The notes under the pieces: model-generated
Told to the model about the DNA's origin: nothing
The model's database searches: none
What the model saw: only the letters and a program-made list of their open reading frames with translations
In this document: one piece after another, positions 1 to 8,388 of the stretch
Numbering within the stretch: the first letter of the stretch is position 1
How the letters are laid out: each line of letters starts with the position of its first letter
NCBI RefSeq assembly: GCF_017741815.1
Contig: NZ_JAGHMF010000036.1
Span: 186,001 to 250,000, forward strand
From: Rhizobium sp. 16-488-2b
GTDB taxonomy: Bacteria; Pseudomonadota; Alphaproteobacteria; Rhizobiales; Rhizobiaceae
Direction: 5' to 3'
Length of the DNA stretch: 64,000 nucleotides
Made by a program: the position numbers and the translations under genes

Positions 1-1305
1 GCTGCTCTCACCATAGAGATGAACGGCGATCTCGTTGTCGGCAGCCGCATACATGTAGGAGCCGACGGAGGCAACGAGGCGGGCGATGTTCGGCGGGCAG
101 CAGGGGCAACGGTGCCAGACCCAGCGGTGGTGCTTGCCGGTACTTTCGAGCGGGTTGTCGTAGAAGAAGGTCTTGCCGTCGAGCGCAAGGCCGGTCAGCG
201 CGCCGTTATAGAGCGCCTGTTCCATGACGTCAGCGTAGCGGCGGTTCGGGCCTCGGCCAAGCATGCGGCTTGCCCAGAATACAAGGCCGACGGAGGCGCA
301 TGTTTCGGCATAGGCGGTGTCGTTGGGCAGGTCGTAGTAATCGGTGAAGCCCTCGTTGATCGCCGCCGGGCCGATACCGCCGGTGACATACATCTGCTTG
401 ACCGTGAGGTCGTCCCACAGCGTCTCCAGCGCATTGGTCAGCGTATCGTCATGGTATTCGGTGGCGATGTCGGCCATGCCGGAATACTGGTACATGGCAC
501 GCACGGCGTGGCCGACGACCTTCTCCTGCTCGCGCACGGCTTCATGCGCCTGGCTGTATTCGTAGGTCTTGTGCACATAGTCTTTCGGATCGCGGCCGCC
601 GCGGATGGCTTCGGCGGTGAAGAAGTGGGGCTCTTTGCCGCGCTCGTCGATGAAGAACTTGGAGAGGTCGAGGTATTTCTGCTCGCCCGTGACGCGCGCC
701 ATCTTCACCAGCGCGAGCTCCACTTCCTGGTGGCCGCAATAGCCGGGTATCTGGCCTTCGCCATGGCCGAAGACCGTGATCATGTGGTCGGCATAGCGGC
801 ACATGATGTCGAGCAGCTTGCGCTTGCCGGTTGCCTGGTAATAGGCGACGGCGGCTTCCATGAGATGGCCGGCGCAATAGAGCTCGTGATGGTCGCGCAG
901 GTTTGTCCAGCGCTTGCCGGGCTGCACGCGCTGGAACCAGGCATTCACATAGCCGTCCTCCTGCTGCAGCTTTTCATACATGTCGATGATGGCGTCGGCA
1001 CGCGCCTCAAGCTCGGCATTCGGCTTGCGGTAGAGCGAGTAAGCGATGGTTTCGATCGACTTGCCGAGATCGGAATCCCAGAACATCTGCGTCGAGCCGG
1101 TCCACTTCTCGTCGATCGGGATGACGACGCCGGGGCTCGGCTGGTTCACGTCGATCGCCTGGATCATGCCGGCCTTTTCGCAGCGATCGAGCAGGATCGC
1201 CGCCGTGGAATCGCACACCGCATCCTGCCACTTGCCCCAGAAGCCGTTGAGCTCGACATCGGGAACGGCGACCGGGCGGAACTGGCTCTTGTTTTCGGTA
1301 GTCAT
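1..1305 (-). CDS. GH127 beta-L-arabinofuranosidase (HypBA1-like), C-terminus cut by window edge
   Basis: Glycoside hydrolase of family 127 (formerly DUF1680), which releases beta-L-arabinofuranose from hydroxyproline-linked plant arabinosides. The first 435 residues are present; family members usually run to about 640, so the remainder lies left of base 1. The signature residues are visible: an ETCA motif (Glu334, Cys336) and CPCCPPN (residues 400-406). In characterised members the equivalent Glu and three Cys bind zinc, and the first Cys of the CC pair (here Cys402) is the nucleophile. No signal peptide is seen, so it should be cytoplasmic and act on imported oligosaccharides. Start chosen at ATG 1305 behind an AGGAG site. 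It is the last visible gene of the LacI/ABC operon to its right, 20 bases after the second permease. Confidence 0.88.
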   Translation of the reverse strand, partial: MTTENKSQFRPVAVPDVELNGFWGKWQDAVCDSTAAILLDRCEKAGMIQAIDVNQPSPGVVIPIDEKWTGSTQMFWDSDLGKSIETIAYSLYRKPNAELEARADAIIDMYEKLQQEDGYVNAWFQRVQPGKRWTNLRDHHELYCAGHLMEAAVAYYQATGKRKLLDIMCRYADHMITVFGHGEGQIPGYCGHQEVELALVKMARVTGEQKYLDLSKFFIDERGKEPHFFTAEAIRGGRDPKDYVHKTYEYSQAHEAVREQEKVVGHAVRAMYQYSGMADIATEYHDDTLTNALETLWDDLTVKQMYVTGGIGPAAINEGFTDYYDLPNDTAYAETCASVGLVFWASRMLGRGPNRRYADVMEQALYNGALTGLALDGKTFFYDNPLESTGKHHRWVWHRCPCCPPNIARLVASVGSYMYAAADNEIAVHLYGESS

Positions 1306-1325
1306 GTTTCAAATTCTCCTTTGAA

Positions 1326-2189
1326 TTACTTGACGGCGCCGGCCATCAGGCCGCGCATGTAGAAGCGTTGCAAAAGCAGGAAGACGAGCAGGCAGGGGAT
1401 GACCATGACGACGACGCCGGCTTGCACCGCACCCCAATCGATGGCGCCCATTCTGGATGAGCGCACCGCGGTCATCAGCACCGGCAGCGTGAATTTCTCG
1501 TTGCTGGACAAAAGCACGAGTGCCGCGAAGAACTCGTTCCAGGCATTGAGGAAGGCGAAGATCGCGACGGTGACGACACCCGGCAGCACCAGCGGAAACA
1601 GCACGCGGGCGAGAAGACCGAGATCGCGCGCGCCATCGATGCGAGCGGCTTCCTCGATCTCCTTGGGTACCGCGTCGAACGCATTGCGCATCATGAAGAC
1701 GGAAAAGGGTAGCTGCAGCGTGACGTAGACGAGCGTCAGCCCGAACAGCGAATTGTTCAGCCCCAGCCGCGAGAGAATGATGAAAAGCGGCGTCAGGATC
1801 GACTGGAACGGGATCATCAAGGTGGCGATGATCAGGATGAACAGCACGTTCTTGAACGGGAACCGGTAACGCGAGAAGCCGTAGCCCGCGAGCAGGCTGA
1901 TCGCCACCGTGAGCACCACCGTCGCGACCGAGACGATCAGCGAGTTCAGCATATGATGCCAGATGCCGGCGCCAAACGTATCGAGTGTTCGGTAGGCATC
2001 GACGCTGAGCCGGCTGATGCCGGTGAGCGGCCATGGCGGCAGCGCCGTTTCGCTGCGCGGGCGAAACGATGACATGAGCATGATCGCAAACGGCGCCAGG
2101 AAGAACACGACGATCGCGGCACCGGCGACGTGATAGCTTGTGGCGCGCCGCGCATTGCGGCGGGCGCGAAGGACTGTACGGCCGGTCAT
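1326..2189 (-). CDS. Carbohydrate ABC transporter permease (MalG-like, CUT1)
   Basis: Inner-membrane permease of 287 residues with about six hydrophobic segments. The cytoplasmic EAA loop (EEAARIDGARDLGL), which docks the ATPase, lies in the C-terminal half, and the protein ends in MRGLMAGAVK, typical of MalG-type subunits. Its ATG overlaps the stop of the preceding permease gene in an ATGA, indicating translational coupling. With the partner permease it should form the channel for the sugar captured by the binding protein encoded at 3166-4404. The downstream GH127 enzyme suggests an arabinofuranosyl oligosaccharide as substrate (inference). No ATP-binding subunit is visible in this operon; it may lie left of the window or be shared. 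Confidence 0.9.
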   Translation of the reverse strand: MTGRTVLRARRNARRATSYHVAGAAIVVFFLAPFAIMLMSSFRPRSETALPPWPLTGISRLSVDAYRTLDTFGAGIWHHMLNSLIVSVATVVLTVAISLLAGYGFSRYRFPFKNVLFILIIATLMIPFQSILTPLFIILSRLGLNNSLFGLTLVYVTLQLPFSVFMMRNAFDAVPKEIEEAARIDGARDLGLLARVLFPLVLPGVVTVAIFAFLNAWNEFFAALVLLSSNEKFTLPVLMTAVRSSRMGAIDWGAVQAGVVVMVIPCLLVFLLLQRFYMRGLMAGAVK

Positions 2190-3100
2190 GGACGATCCTC
2201 CCCAACCTTGAGCAGCCAGAGCTGCACGATGCTGAGCGCCACCAGGATGACGAGCAGCGCGATGGAAAGAGCCGCGCCGTAGCCGAGATTGAACGACACG
2301 AAGGACTGATTGAAGATGTAGTAGACGATCGAGATCATGCGGTTTTGCGGTCCACCTGATGTCATGATGTAGAACTGGTCGAAGGCGAGGATCGAACCGG
2401 TGACCGACAGGATGAGCGCGAGCGCCATGGTTCTGCGCATCAAGGGCAGCGTCAGATGGCGGAAGCGCTGCCAGGCGCCGGCGCCATCGATGCGCGCCGC
2501 TTCGGTCAGCTCCGCCGGAATGCCCTGCAGGCCGGTCAGAAGAATGATCATCGTGAAGCCGGCGACCTTCCACACGACCATGACGATGATCGTCAGGAAG
2601 GCGCTGTCGAAGGTTGCGAGCAGGTTGCGCCGCCCCTGGGTGAGGCCAAGCATTTCGAAGACGGGCGAGAACAGGCCGCTATCGACATTGGCGAGCCAGA
2701 CCCAAAGAAGCGACGCTGAAGCCAGGCCGATAACCACGGGGAGGAAGATAATCGTTCGATACGCCGACACGAAGCGGCGCGGCTTGTCGACGAAAAAGGC
2801 AAGCGGAAACGCCAGCGCGAAGATCGCGATCGTGACAACAAGCGTGTATTGCGCGGTGAAGCCAAGCGATGTCCAGAAACGCGGATCGTTGAACATGCGC
2901 GTGTAGTTGCCGATGCCGATCCAGCGCGGCGATCCCATGAGCGGCCAGCGGTGCAGGCTCATCCAGACGGTGAAGAGCAGCGGCAACACGAAGAACACGG
3001 TCACCAGGGCGATTGCGGGCGCGATATAGGCAACGCCCCGCCAGCCCCCTCTCCGCCGCCGCCTGCGCTTCGGAGAGACGGAGATGATTTCAGTCGTCAT
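2186..3100 (-). CDS. Carbohydrate ABC transporter permease (MalF/UgpA-like, CUT1)
   Basis: Inner-membrane permease of 304 residues. A very basic N-terminus (a run of six Arg near residue 14) is followed by six predicted membrane spans and the EAA motif TEAARIDGAGAWQRFRHL. It pairs with the MalG-like permease, whose start overlaps this stop by four bases. ATG 3100 was chosen as the first start after the intercistronic hairpin; frames open further upstream would run into that hairpin and lack family similarity. The gene is separated from the binding-protein gene by 65 bases containing a perfect 13-bp hairpin, suggesting lower expression of the permeases than of the binding protein. Confidence 0.9.
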   Translation of the reverse strand: MTTEIISVSPKRRRRRRGGWRGVAYIAPAIALVTVFFVLPLLFTVWMSLHRWPLMGSPRWIGIGNYTRMFNDPRFWTSLGFTAQYTLVVTIAIFALAFPLAFFVDKPRRFVSAYRTIIFLPVVIGLASASLLWVWLANVDSGLFSPVFEMLGLTQGRRNLLATFDSAFLTIIVMVVWKVAGFTMIILLTGLQGIPAELTEAARIDGAGAWQRFRHLTLPLMRRTMALALILSVTGSILAFDQFYIMTSGGPQNRMISIVYYIFNQSFVSFNLGYGAALSIALLVILVALSIVQLWLLKVGEDRP

Positions 3101-3129
3101 CTTTGATCTCGTTCTATTTTCGGGAATGA

Positions 3130-3160
3130 CAGGACGGGATCGGGTCGCGATCCCGTCCTG
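3130..3160 (-). terminator. Perfect 13-bp intercistronic hairpin between binding-protein and permease genes
   Basis: Arms at 3130-3142 (CAGGACGGGATCG) and 3148-3160 are exact reverse complements with a five-base loop. The hairpin begins five bases past the stop of the solute-binding protein gene in the direction of transcription. No T-run follows it, so it looks less like a full terminator than an RNA-stabilising or attenuating element that raises binding-protein output relative to the permeases, as known for malE-malF type operons. Confidence 0.6.
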
Positions 3161-3165
3161 AAGCA

Positions 3166-4404
3166 TTATTGTGCGCTGTCGATGATCGACTGCATGTCGG
3201 CCTGGCCGTTGGCGAATGCGCCGTCGACGTCATCGCCGAACATGGCGGCATTGATGAATTGCGACCACGGGCTGTTCGGGCTGTTGATCAGATCGTTGAA
3301 CTGCAGCGTATAGGGCGTTTTGGCAACCTTGATCGCATCGGCTGCCACGAGCAGGCGCGGATCCTGTCCCTTCAGGACCTGCTCGGCGATATCGGTGCGC
3401 GTCGGCAGGCTGCCATTTTTGGCCATGATCGTCTGTCCCTCCTCGGAATAGACGAACTGCAGGAACTTCTGGATCTGGCTGACATGCGGCGTGCCCTTGG
3501 TGACGACGATGTTGTCGCCGCCGGCAAAGGACGACGGCTTGCCGTCGACGCCGGGGATCATCGTCACGCCGAAGTCAAGCTCCGGATGCTGCGTGATCAT
3601 GGTGCCGATGGCGAAAGCGCCAAGGCTCTGCTGGCCGATCTTGCCGCCGAGGAACTTCAGGAAGTCCACGCCGTTATCGGTCGCGGCACTGGCAGGCACG
3701 GCGCCCGACTTGACGATCGCACGATAGTCTTCGACGGCCTTTCGCATCTGGGGCGTATCCAGCGCCGCGGTCTTTCCATCCTCGGAGAGGATATCCGCGC
3801 CCGCACCCCAGACGAGGGGCGCGAAGGTGAAGATCATGCAGCCACCACAGCCGCCGCCCGAGAAATAGAAGCCGTAGTCATCGCCGCCGAGCTTGCGAAT
3901 CTTCTCCGCATTGGCGGTGATCTCTTCCCATGACGTCGGCGCCTTCTCGGGATCGAGGCCGGCCTTCTTGTAGAGGCCCTTGTTCCAGGCGAAGACGGAG
4001 GTCTCGACCAAGAGCGGCAGGCCGTAGACCTTGCCTTCATAGGTGCCCTGCTTGACGTGAGCGGGCGCCAGCGCGTTGAAGTAGCTCAGCGACTTGGCGA
4101 AGTCCGTCATGTCCTCGAGTTGGCCGGCGGACGCAAAGGACGGGGTGTAGATCAGGTCCAGCGAGATCGCGTCGGGCGCCTGGCCGCCGGCAACCGCCGT
4201 GGCATATTTCTGGACCATCTGGTCCGAAGGGATTTCCGTGAGCTCGACCTTATCAGGGTTGGCGGCGTTATAAGCGTCGATGACCGCCTTGAAGGCGCCG
4301 CCGCCGCTGCCCGAACGCACCCACATGCTGACGGTTTCGGCGGATGCCGCCGAGCACAGGCATATTGACAGCAAAGCCGTCGCTGCAAGCATTCTCTTAT
4401 GCAT
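3166..4404 (-). CDS. Extracellular sugar-binding protein of ABC transporter
   Basis: Periplasmic solute-binding protein of 412 residues (family 1, MalE-like). It starts with a Sec signal peptide (MHKRMLAATALLSICLCSAASA, cleavage expected after ASA) and then a typical binding-protein fold opening, VSMWVRSGSGGGAFKAVIDA. ATG 4404 is supported by a strong GGAGG six bases upstream. A Cys-rich stretch (GGGCGGCM, about residue 190) is unusual for this family. It lies 41 bases after the lacI-type gene on the same strand and just before two permease genes, so it provides substrate capture for this importer. The ligand is inferred from the GH127 enzyme in the operon, not from the protein itself. Confidence 0.92.
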   Translation of the reverse strand: MHKRMLAATALLSICLCSAASAETVSMWVRSGSGGGAFKAVIDAYNAANPDKVELTEIPSDQMVQKYATAVAGGQAPDAISLDLIYTPSFASAGQLEDMTDFAKSLSYFNALAPAHVKQGTYEGKVYGLPLLVETSVFAWNKGLYKKAGLDPEKAPTSWEEITANAEKIRKLGGDDYGFYFSGGGCGGCMIFTFAPLVWGAGADILSEDGKTAALDTPQMRKAVEDYRAIVKSGAVPASAATDNGVDFLKFLGGKIGQQSLGAFAIGTMITQHPELDFGVTMIPGVDGKPSSFAGGDNIVVTKGTPHVSQIQKFLQFVYSEEGQTIMAKNGSLPTRTDIAEQVLKGQDPRLLVAADAIKVAKTPYTLQFNDLINSPNSPWSQFINAAMFGDDVDGAFANGQADMQSIIDSAQ

Positions 4405-4445
4405 GATTTCCTCCAAATCATGGGGCAAACGCGCCCCGCCTCCCG

Positions 4446-5456
4446 TTAGATTTCCCGGTCTCCACCACAGGACTGGCGAACAACCAGCTTGCATGGAAGC
4501 TTGCGCAGTCCGGCCTCCACAGCCCGTCCCTCGGCAAGATCCAAGATCGTCAGCCCGGCCGTGCGGCCGAGCTCCTTCAAATTCATGTCGACCGTCGTCA
4601 GCGCCGGCCGCGTCTGGTCGGCGAAGATCTCCCAGTTGTCGAAACCGATGATCGACACATCCTCGGGCACCCGCACGCCCCGCTCACGCAAGGCGTCCAC
4701 CACCCCTCTCGCGATCTGGTCGTTACCGCAGAAAATGCCGTCCGGCGTCGGCTTGTCGCCGCCCCAAAGCATGGCGACGGCCTCATGTCCCCAGGCCTCC
4801 GTCCACGCGCCGTGCATGACGAGCGCATCCGGACCGACGGCCTGGCGAAAGGCATCGGCGCGCTCCACGGCCGAGACGAAACTGTCGGGACCGGTTACAT
4901 GCACGATCCTCTTGCGCCCGACCTTGCGAAGCCGCTCGACGGCAAGCCGCGCGCCGTCGGAATCATCCGCCGTCAGGATGACGCTCCCGGGGACGCCCTC
5001 GGTAAAGGCGTAGACGACCGGCACCGGCAGGCCAGCGAGATCGACCGGGAGAGACCTGTCGACCCGCTTGCCCGTCGCGATGATGCCATCCACCTGCTTG
5101 TCCAGCATGGCGTCGACATGAACCTTGGCGAGCGCTGGATCATCCTCGATGGCGCAGAGAAAGACCGAGACGCCATGATCGACTAGCGCCTCCGATATCC
5201 CCGACATCAGCGGCAGGGTGAAGCGGCCATAGGTATCGTTGGTGAGGAGCCCCACCGTGAAACTTCTGTTGAAGAGGAGGCTACGCGCCAATGCATTCGG
5301 CCGGAAGCCGGCTTCGGCTGCGATCGACTTGATCTTCTCGCGTGTCTCCGACGCCATCCGGCCGGTATCGTTCAGCGCCTTCGACACCGTCGAAACGCTG
5401 ACGCCCGCAGCCTTGGCGACGTCATGAATTGTGACACGGTTGCTCCGAGCGACCAC
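4446..5456 (-). CDS. LacI-family transcriptional regulator of the arabinoside operon
   Basis: DNA-binding repressor of 336 residues. The N-terminal LacI helix-turn-helix (VTIHDVAKAAGVSVSTVSKALN, residues 8-29) is followed by the hinge helix (RPNALARSL) and a periplasmic-binding-like ligand domain. The start is GTG 5456, preceded by AAGGAGG. It is the first gene of a probable LacI/binding protein/permease/permease/GH127 transcription unit, with only 41 bases before the binding-protein gene, so it probably represses its own operon. Two LacI-type palindromes lie 25-75 bases upstream of its start. The inducer is probably an arabinose-containing sugar (inference from the neighbours). Confidence 0.9.
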   Translation of the reverse strand: MVARSNRVTIHDVAKAAGVSVSTVSKALNDTGRMASETREKIKSIAAEAGFRPNALARSLLFNRSFTVGLLTNDTYGRFTLPLMSGISEALVDHGVSVFLCAIEDDPALAKVHVDAMLDKQVDGIIATGKRVDRSLPVDLAGLPVPVVYAFTEGVPGSVILTADDSDGARLAVERLRKVGRKRIVHVTGPDSFVSAVERADAFRQAVGPDALVMHGAWTEAWGHEAVAMLWGGDKPTPDGIFCGNDQIARGVVDALRERGVRVPEDVSIIGFDNWEIFADQTRPALTTVDMNLKELGRTAGLTILDLAEGRAVEAGLRKLPCKLVVRQSCGGDREI

Positions 5457-5480
5457 GCGATCTCCTCCTTCTCGCGGAGG

Positions 5481-5498
5481 TGAGAAAAGCGTTTCCCA
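5481..5498. promoter_or_regulatory. LacI-type operator, imperfect copy
   Basis: TGAGAAAAGCGTTTCCCA matches the perfect palindrome at 5514-5531 at 14 of 18 positions. The two start 33 bp apart, about three helical turns, so two repressor dimers would lie on the same face of the DNA. It sits 25 bases upstream of the LacI start codon. Confidence 0.6.
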
Positions 5499-5513
5499 AA
5501 TGCAAAGTCAACG

Positions 5514-5531
5514 TGAGAAAACGTTTTCTCA
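5514..5531. promoter_or_regulatory. LacI-type operator, perfect 18-bp palindrome
   Basis: TGAGAAAACGTTTTCTCA is a perfect palindrome with the central CG step typical of LacI-family operators. Its position upstream of the regulator gene that heads the GH127 operon suggests autoregulation. A further half-site (TTTTCTCA) follows at about 5534-5541. Confidence 0.7.
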
Positions 5532-5601
5532 TCATTTTCTCAATTTCGACGCTCGGGCAGCGCGTGGCACTTCGGGAACCACTGGCGATCTCGCGATACG
5601 A

Positions 5602-6621
5602 TTATTCGAAGCGGACATTCTCGCGCAGGAAAATCCGAGGCCGCTGGGGAGGCGTTATGTCGTCCTTGGCAAAACGACCAGCATAGTGGAGCTGGATTTC
5701 AATCGCGCGCCGCGCCTCAAGAAAGGGCTCGCGGTCGATGATCGCGTCGACGACGCCGTCATCCATCAACGCCACCCGCTCCGGCGTCACGGTGTGGGTG
5801 ATGACGCAGACGGACTGGTCCTTACCGATCGCCTTCAGTTCCTCGGCGAGCACAGGGTTGCCCACCGACATGTTGTAGACGCCGCGCAGCGCGGGGTGGC
5901 GGCGCAGGAGCGCGCGGAAATCCTTGCGAATGTTCTCCTGCTCGTAGCTCTGAAACGTCTCGACCACCCGACAGTTCGGATAATCCCGGCCCACGGTATC
6001 GCGAAAGCCCACCGCGCGCTGCTCATGCTCCAGCAACTGGTGAAGGCCGACGATAACCACCACGTCGCCGCCGGTATCACCGAGAAAACGCCCCATGAGT
6101 GCGCCCGCCGTGCGCCCCTCCTGAACAGCGTTCGAGCCGACATAGCCGATCCGGCCGGTGCCCGGCAGGTCGGAGGCCACGGTGACGATGGGGATCTTGC
6201 GCGACAGATGATCCACCGTCGCGGTCACATCAGGGTCATCGAACAGGATGACGACGAGCCCGTCGCATTCGGCCGCAGCCTTCGCCAGCGTCTTGATCGC
6301 GGCGTCGGCCTTGATCTGTTCGAAATACCAGAACGTGACGCGGATGTTGTAGCGCTTGTATTGCTGCGCCGAGCGCAGGAAGCCTTCGCGGAGCTTCACG
6401 TAATAGGAATTCACATTGTTCTGCAGCACCACGCCGATGCGCAGAATACGCGTCGGCATCATCGTGAGAGCGCGGTCGACGCCGAGCGCCCTTGCAGTTT
6501 CGATGACCAGCTGTTCGGTCTTCGGCTTGACGCCGCCACGACCGTTCAGCACCCGATCGACAGTGATACGGCTAACGCCGGCCGTCGCCGCGACGTCGTC
6601 CATGCTCGGCTTTCTGGCCAC
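5602..6621 (-). CDS. LacI-family regulator divergent from the moc-like operon
   Basis: Regulator of 339 residues. The N-terminal helix-turn-helix (MDDVAATAGVSRITVDRVLN) carries ITVDRVLN where most relatives have TVSRVLN. The ligand-binding domain resembles periplasmic sugar-binding proteins (about residues 55-335). GTG 6621 was chosen because AAGGAGG precedes it at the right distance; an ATG 57 bases further out has no such site. It is transcribed divergently from mocE, with 128 bases between the two starts, and an imperfect palindrome lies between them, so it probably controls the mocE-mocF-mocD operon and itself. The ligand may be an inositol-like or methoxylated sugar (inference from the moc resemblance). 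Confidence 0.87.
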   Translation of the reverse strand: MARKPSMDDVAATAGVSRITVDRVLNGRGGVKPKTEQLVIETARALGVDRALTMMPTRILRIGVVLQNNVNSYYVKLREGFLRSAQQYKRYNIRVTFWYFEQIKADAAIKTLAKAAAECDGLVVILFDDPDVTATVDHLSRKIPIVTVASDLPGTGRIGYVGSNAVQEGRTAGALMGRFLGDTGGDVVVIVGLHQLLEHEQRAVGFRDTVGRDYPNCRVVETFQSYEQENIRKDFRALLRRHPALRGVYNMSVGNPVLAEELKAIGKDQSVCVITHTVTPERVALMDDGVVDAIIDREPFLEARRAIEIQLHYAGRFAKDDITPPQRPRIFLRENVRFE

Positions 6622-6661
6622 GAAACATCCTCCTTCGCTCCTGACCCGCGAGCTTAGCGAA

Positions 6662-6677
6662 TGATGCATTTGCGTCA
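6662..6677. promoter_or_regulatory. Possible operator between the LacI gene and mocE
   Basis: TGATGCATTTGCGTCA is an imperfect inverted repeat; its seven-base arms pair at six of seven positions around a central TT. It lies 41 bases from the regulator start and 72 bases from the mocE start. This is the best palindrome I could find in the divergent intergenic region; binding is inferred. Confidence 0.4.
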
Positions 6678-6749
6678 ATATCGGCGTTGCGCCGCCGTGG
6701 GCGCGGACGGATATTCTGTCATGTCTGGAGGAGTGAAGGGAGACACATC

Positions 6750-7073
6750 ATGAGCTGGGTATCAGTCTGTCGTCTTGACGACATCGAGCAGGAAGGCGTC
6801 ATGCGCTTCGACCATGGCGGTCGCACTTACGCGGTCTACCGCTCCCCCGAGGATGAGGTGTTCTGCACCGATGGTCTCTGTTCGCACGAGGCCATTCATC
6901 TCGCCGACGGCCTCGTGATGGATTACGAGATCGAATGTCCCAAGCACTCGGGCGCCTTCGACTATCGCACCGGCACGCCGCGCCGGCCGCCGGCCTGCAA
7001 GAGCCTCAACACCTACCAGGCGAAGATCGAAGCGGGCGAAGTCCTGCTCGCCATCCCGCCTGACATCAAGTGA
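6750..7073 (+). CDS. mocE: MocE-family Rieske-type [2Fe-2S] ferredoxin
   Basis: Small electron carrier of 107 residues. The Rieske cluster ligands are complete: C44-S-H46, and C63-P-K-H66 sixteen residues later. The family is named for MocE of Rhizobium leguminosarum, the ferredoxin of the oxygenase system proposed to demethylate the rhizopine 3-O-methyl-scyllo-inosamine. ATG 6750 follows a GGGAG-type site; a longer open frame to 6687 is not supported by family alignment. The next gene is a ferredoxin reductase 21 bases downstream and the third a membrane di-iron hydroxylase, so this protein should shuttle electrons between them. The actual substrate of this copy is unknown. Confidence 0.88.
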   Translation: MSWVSVCRLDDIEQEGVMRFDHGGRTYAVYRSPEDEVFCTDGLCSHEAIHLADGLVMDYEIECPKHSGAFDYRTGTPRRPPACKSLNTYQAKIEAGEVLLAIPPDIK

Positions 7074-7094
7074 ACCGGTAGTACGGAGACAGCC

Positions 7095-8321
7095 ATGTCC
7101 TCAATCGTTATCATTGGCGCCGGCGAGTGCGGCGGACGTGCCGCGCTGCAGCTTCGCGAGCGCAATTTCGACGGCACGATCACGCTTGTGGGCGCGGAGC
7201 CGCTTCACCCCTACGAGCGGCCGCCGCTGTCGAAGAACGGTATCCTCGAGGGCGCCGATCCGAAGTTCATCATGGATGCCAATGGCTACAAGGAGCGCGG
7301 TATCGACGTTCGCCTGGGCGCCGACGCGATCGGGATCGACCGATCGAACAAGACCGTCGAACTGTCGGACGGAACCACGCTCGCCTATGACAAGCTGCTG
7401 CTTGCGACCGGCGCCCGCCCACGTCCACTTCCCGGCATCGCCGAACGATCCGAGCGCGTTCTGACGCTTCGCACCCATGCCGATGCGCTGGCGATCAAGC
7501 GGCATCTGCACGAGGGTAGCCGGCTCGCCATCGTCGGCGGCGGCTTCATCGGCCTCGAACTCGCGGCCATCGCGCGCGGGCTTGGCGCCACCGTGACGCT
7601 CATCGAGGGCCTGCCACGCATCCTCTCGCGCGGCGTGCCCGAGGATATCGCCCATGCGGTCGCCTCGCGCCACAAGACAGCCGGTGTCGAGATCCTGTGC
7701 GAGAGCCGGATCGAGAACTTCGAGATTGGTGCCAACGGCGTCTCGATCAGCCTGACCGGCGGCCGGACGATCGATGCCGACATCGCGGTGATCGGCATCG
7801 GCTCGATCCCGAATGTCGAGCTCGCGGAAAAGGCGGGGCTGACGATCGAAAACGGCATCATGGTCGATGACCATCTCAGGACGACCGACCCCGACATCTT
7901 CGCCGCCGGCGACTGCTGCTCCTTCCCGATCCCGGTTTACGGCGGAAGGCGCGTCCGGCTTGAATCCTGGCGCAGCGCCCAGGAGCAGGCGATGCTCGCG
8001 GCGGCCAATCTCATGGGTGCGGACGAGCGGATCAGCGCCGTGCCATGGTTCTGGTCGGATCAATACGACCTGACGCTTCAGGTGGCCGGGCTTGCGGAAG
8101 GCACCGTCACGTCGGTTCGCCGCGAAGTCGGCGAGGGCGCCTTCATCATCTTCCAGATCGGCGCGGACGGGCGGCTGCTCTCGGCGAGCGGCATCGGTCC
8201 GGGCAATAGCATCGCCCGCGACATCCGGTTGGCGGAAATGTTGATCGCCGCGGGCCGAGCAGTCGATCCCACGGCACTCGCGCAGGCCGACACCAAGCTG
8301 AAGTCGCTGCTGGCAGCCTGA
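7095..8321 (+). CDS. mocF: MocF-like NAD(P)H:ferredoxin reductase (FAD)
   Basis: Flavoprotein of 408 residues of the pyridine nucleotide-disulfide oxidoreductase superfamily. The FAD-binding GAGECGG motif is at residues 8-14, the NAD(P)H-binding GGGFIGLELA motif around residue 151, and an FAD-contacting DIFAAGDC motif around residue 265, followed by a reductase C-terminal domain. It should pass electrons from NADH to the Rieske ferredoxin encoded just upstream. Start ATG 7095 follows GGAGAC. It is 67 bases upstream of the mocD-like hydroxylase. The trio matches the three-component organisation of rhizobial MocDEF. The gene order (E, F, D) places the oxygenase last. Confidence 0.87.
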   Translation: MSSIVIIGAGECGGRAALQLRERNFDGTITLVGAEPLHPYERPPLSKNGILEGADPKFIMDANGYKERGIDVRLGADAIGIDRSNKTVELSDGTTLAYDKLLLATGARPRPLPGIAERSERVLTLRTHADALAIKRHLHEGSRLAIVGGGFIGLELAAIARGLGATVTLIEGLPRILSRGVPEDIAHAVASRHKTAGVEILCESRIENFEIGANGVSISLTGGRTIDADIAVIGIGSIPNVELAEKAGLTIENGIMVDDHLRTTDPDIFAAGDCCSFPIPVYGGRRVRLESWRSAQEQAMLAAANLMGADERISAVPWFWSDQYDLTLQVAGLAEGTVTSVRREVGEGAFIIFQIGADGRLLSASGIGPGNSIARDIRLAEMLIAAGRAVDPTALAQADTKLKSLLAA

Positions 8322-8388
8322 TCGCAGCGCGACCGATGCCGGCAGATAAAGAATTCGAAACACCAATGACGCATGCGGGAGGCAAGTC

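Noticed and set aside
19..1362. 447-codon open frame on the plus strand opposite the GH127 gene
   Set aside because: Antisense to a gene with clear family motifs; the translation is a His/Val/Arg-rich pattern typical of the opposite strand of GC-rich genes.
4422..4437. GGGGC-GCCCC hairpin with a LacI-like core just before the binding-protein gene
   Set aside because: Stem is only five to six bases and it lies in a 41-base gap; it could be chance in GC-rich DNA.
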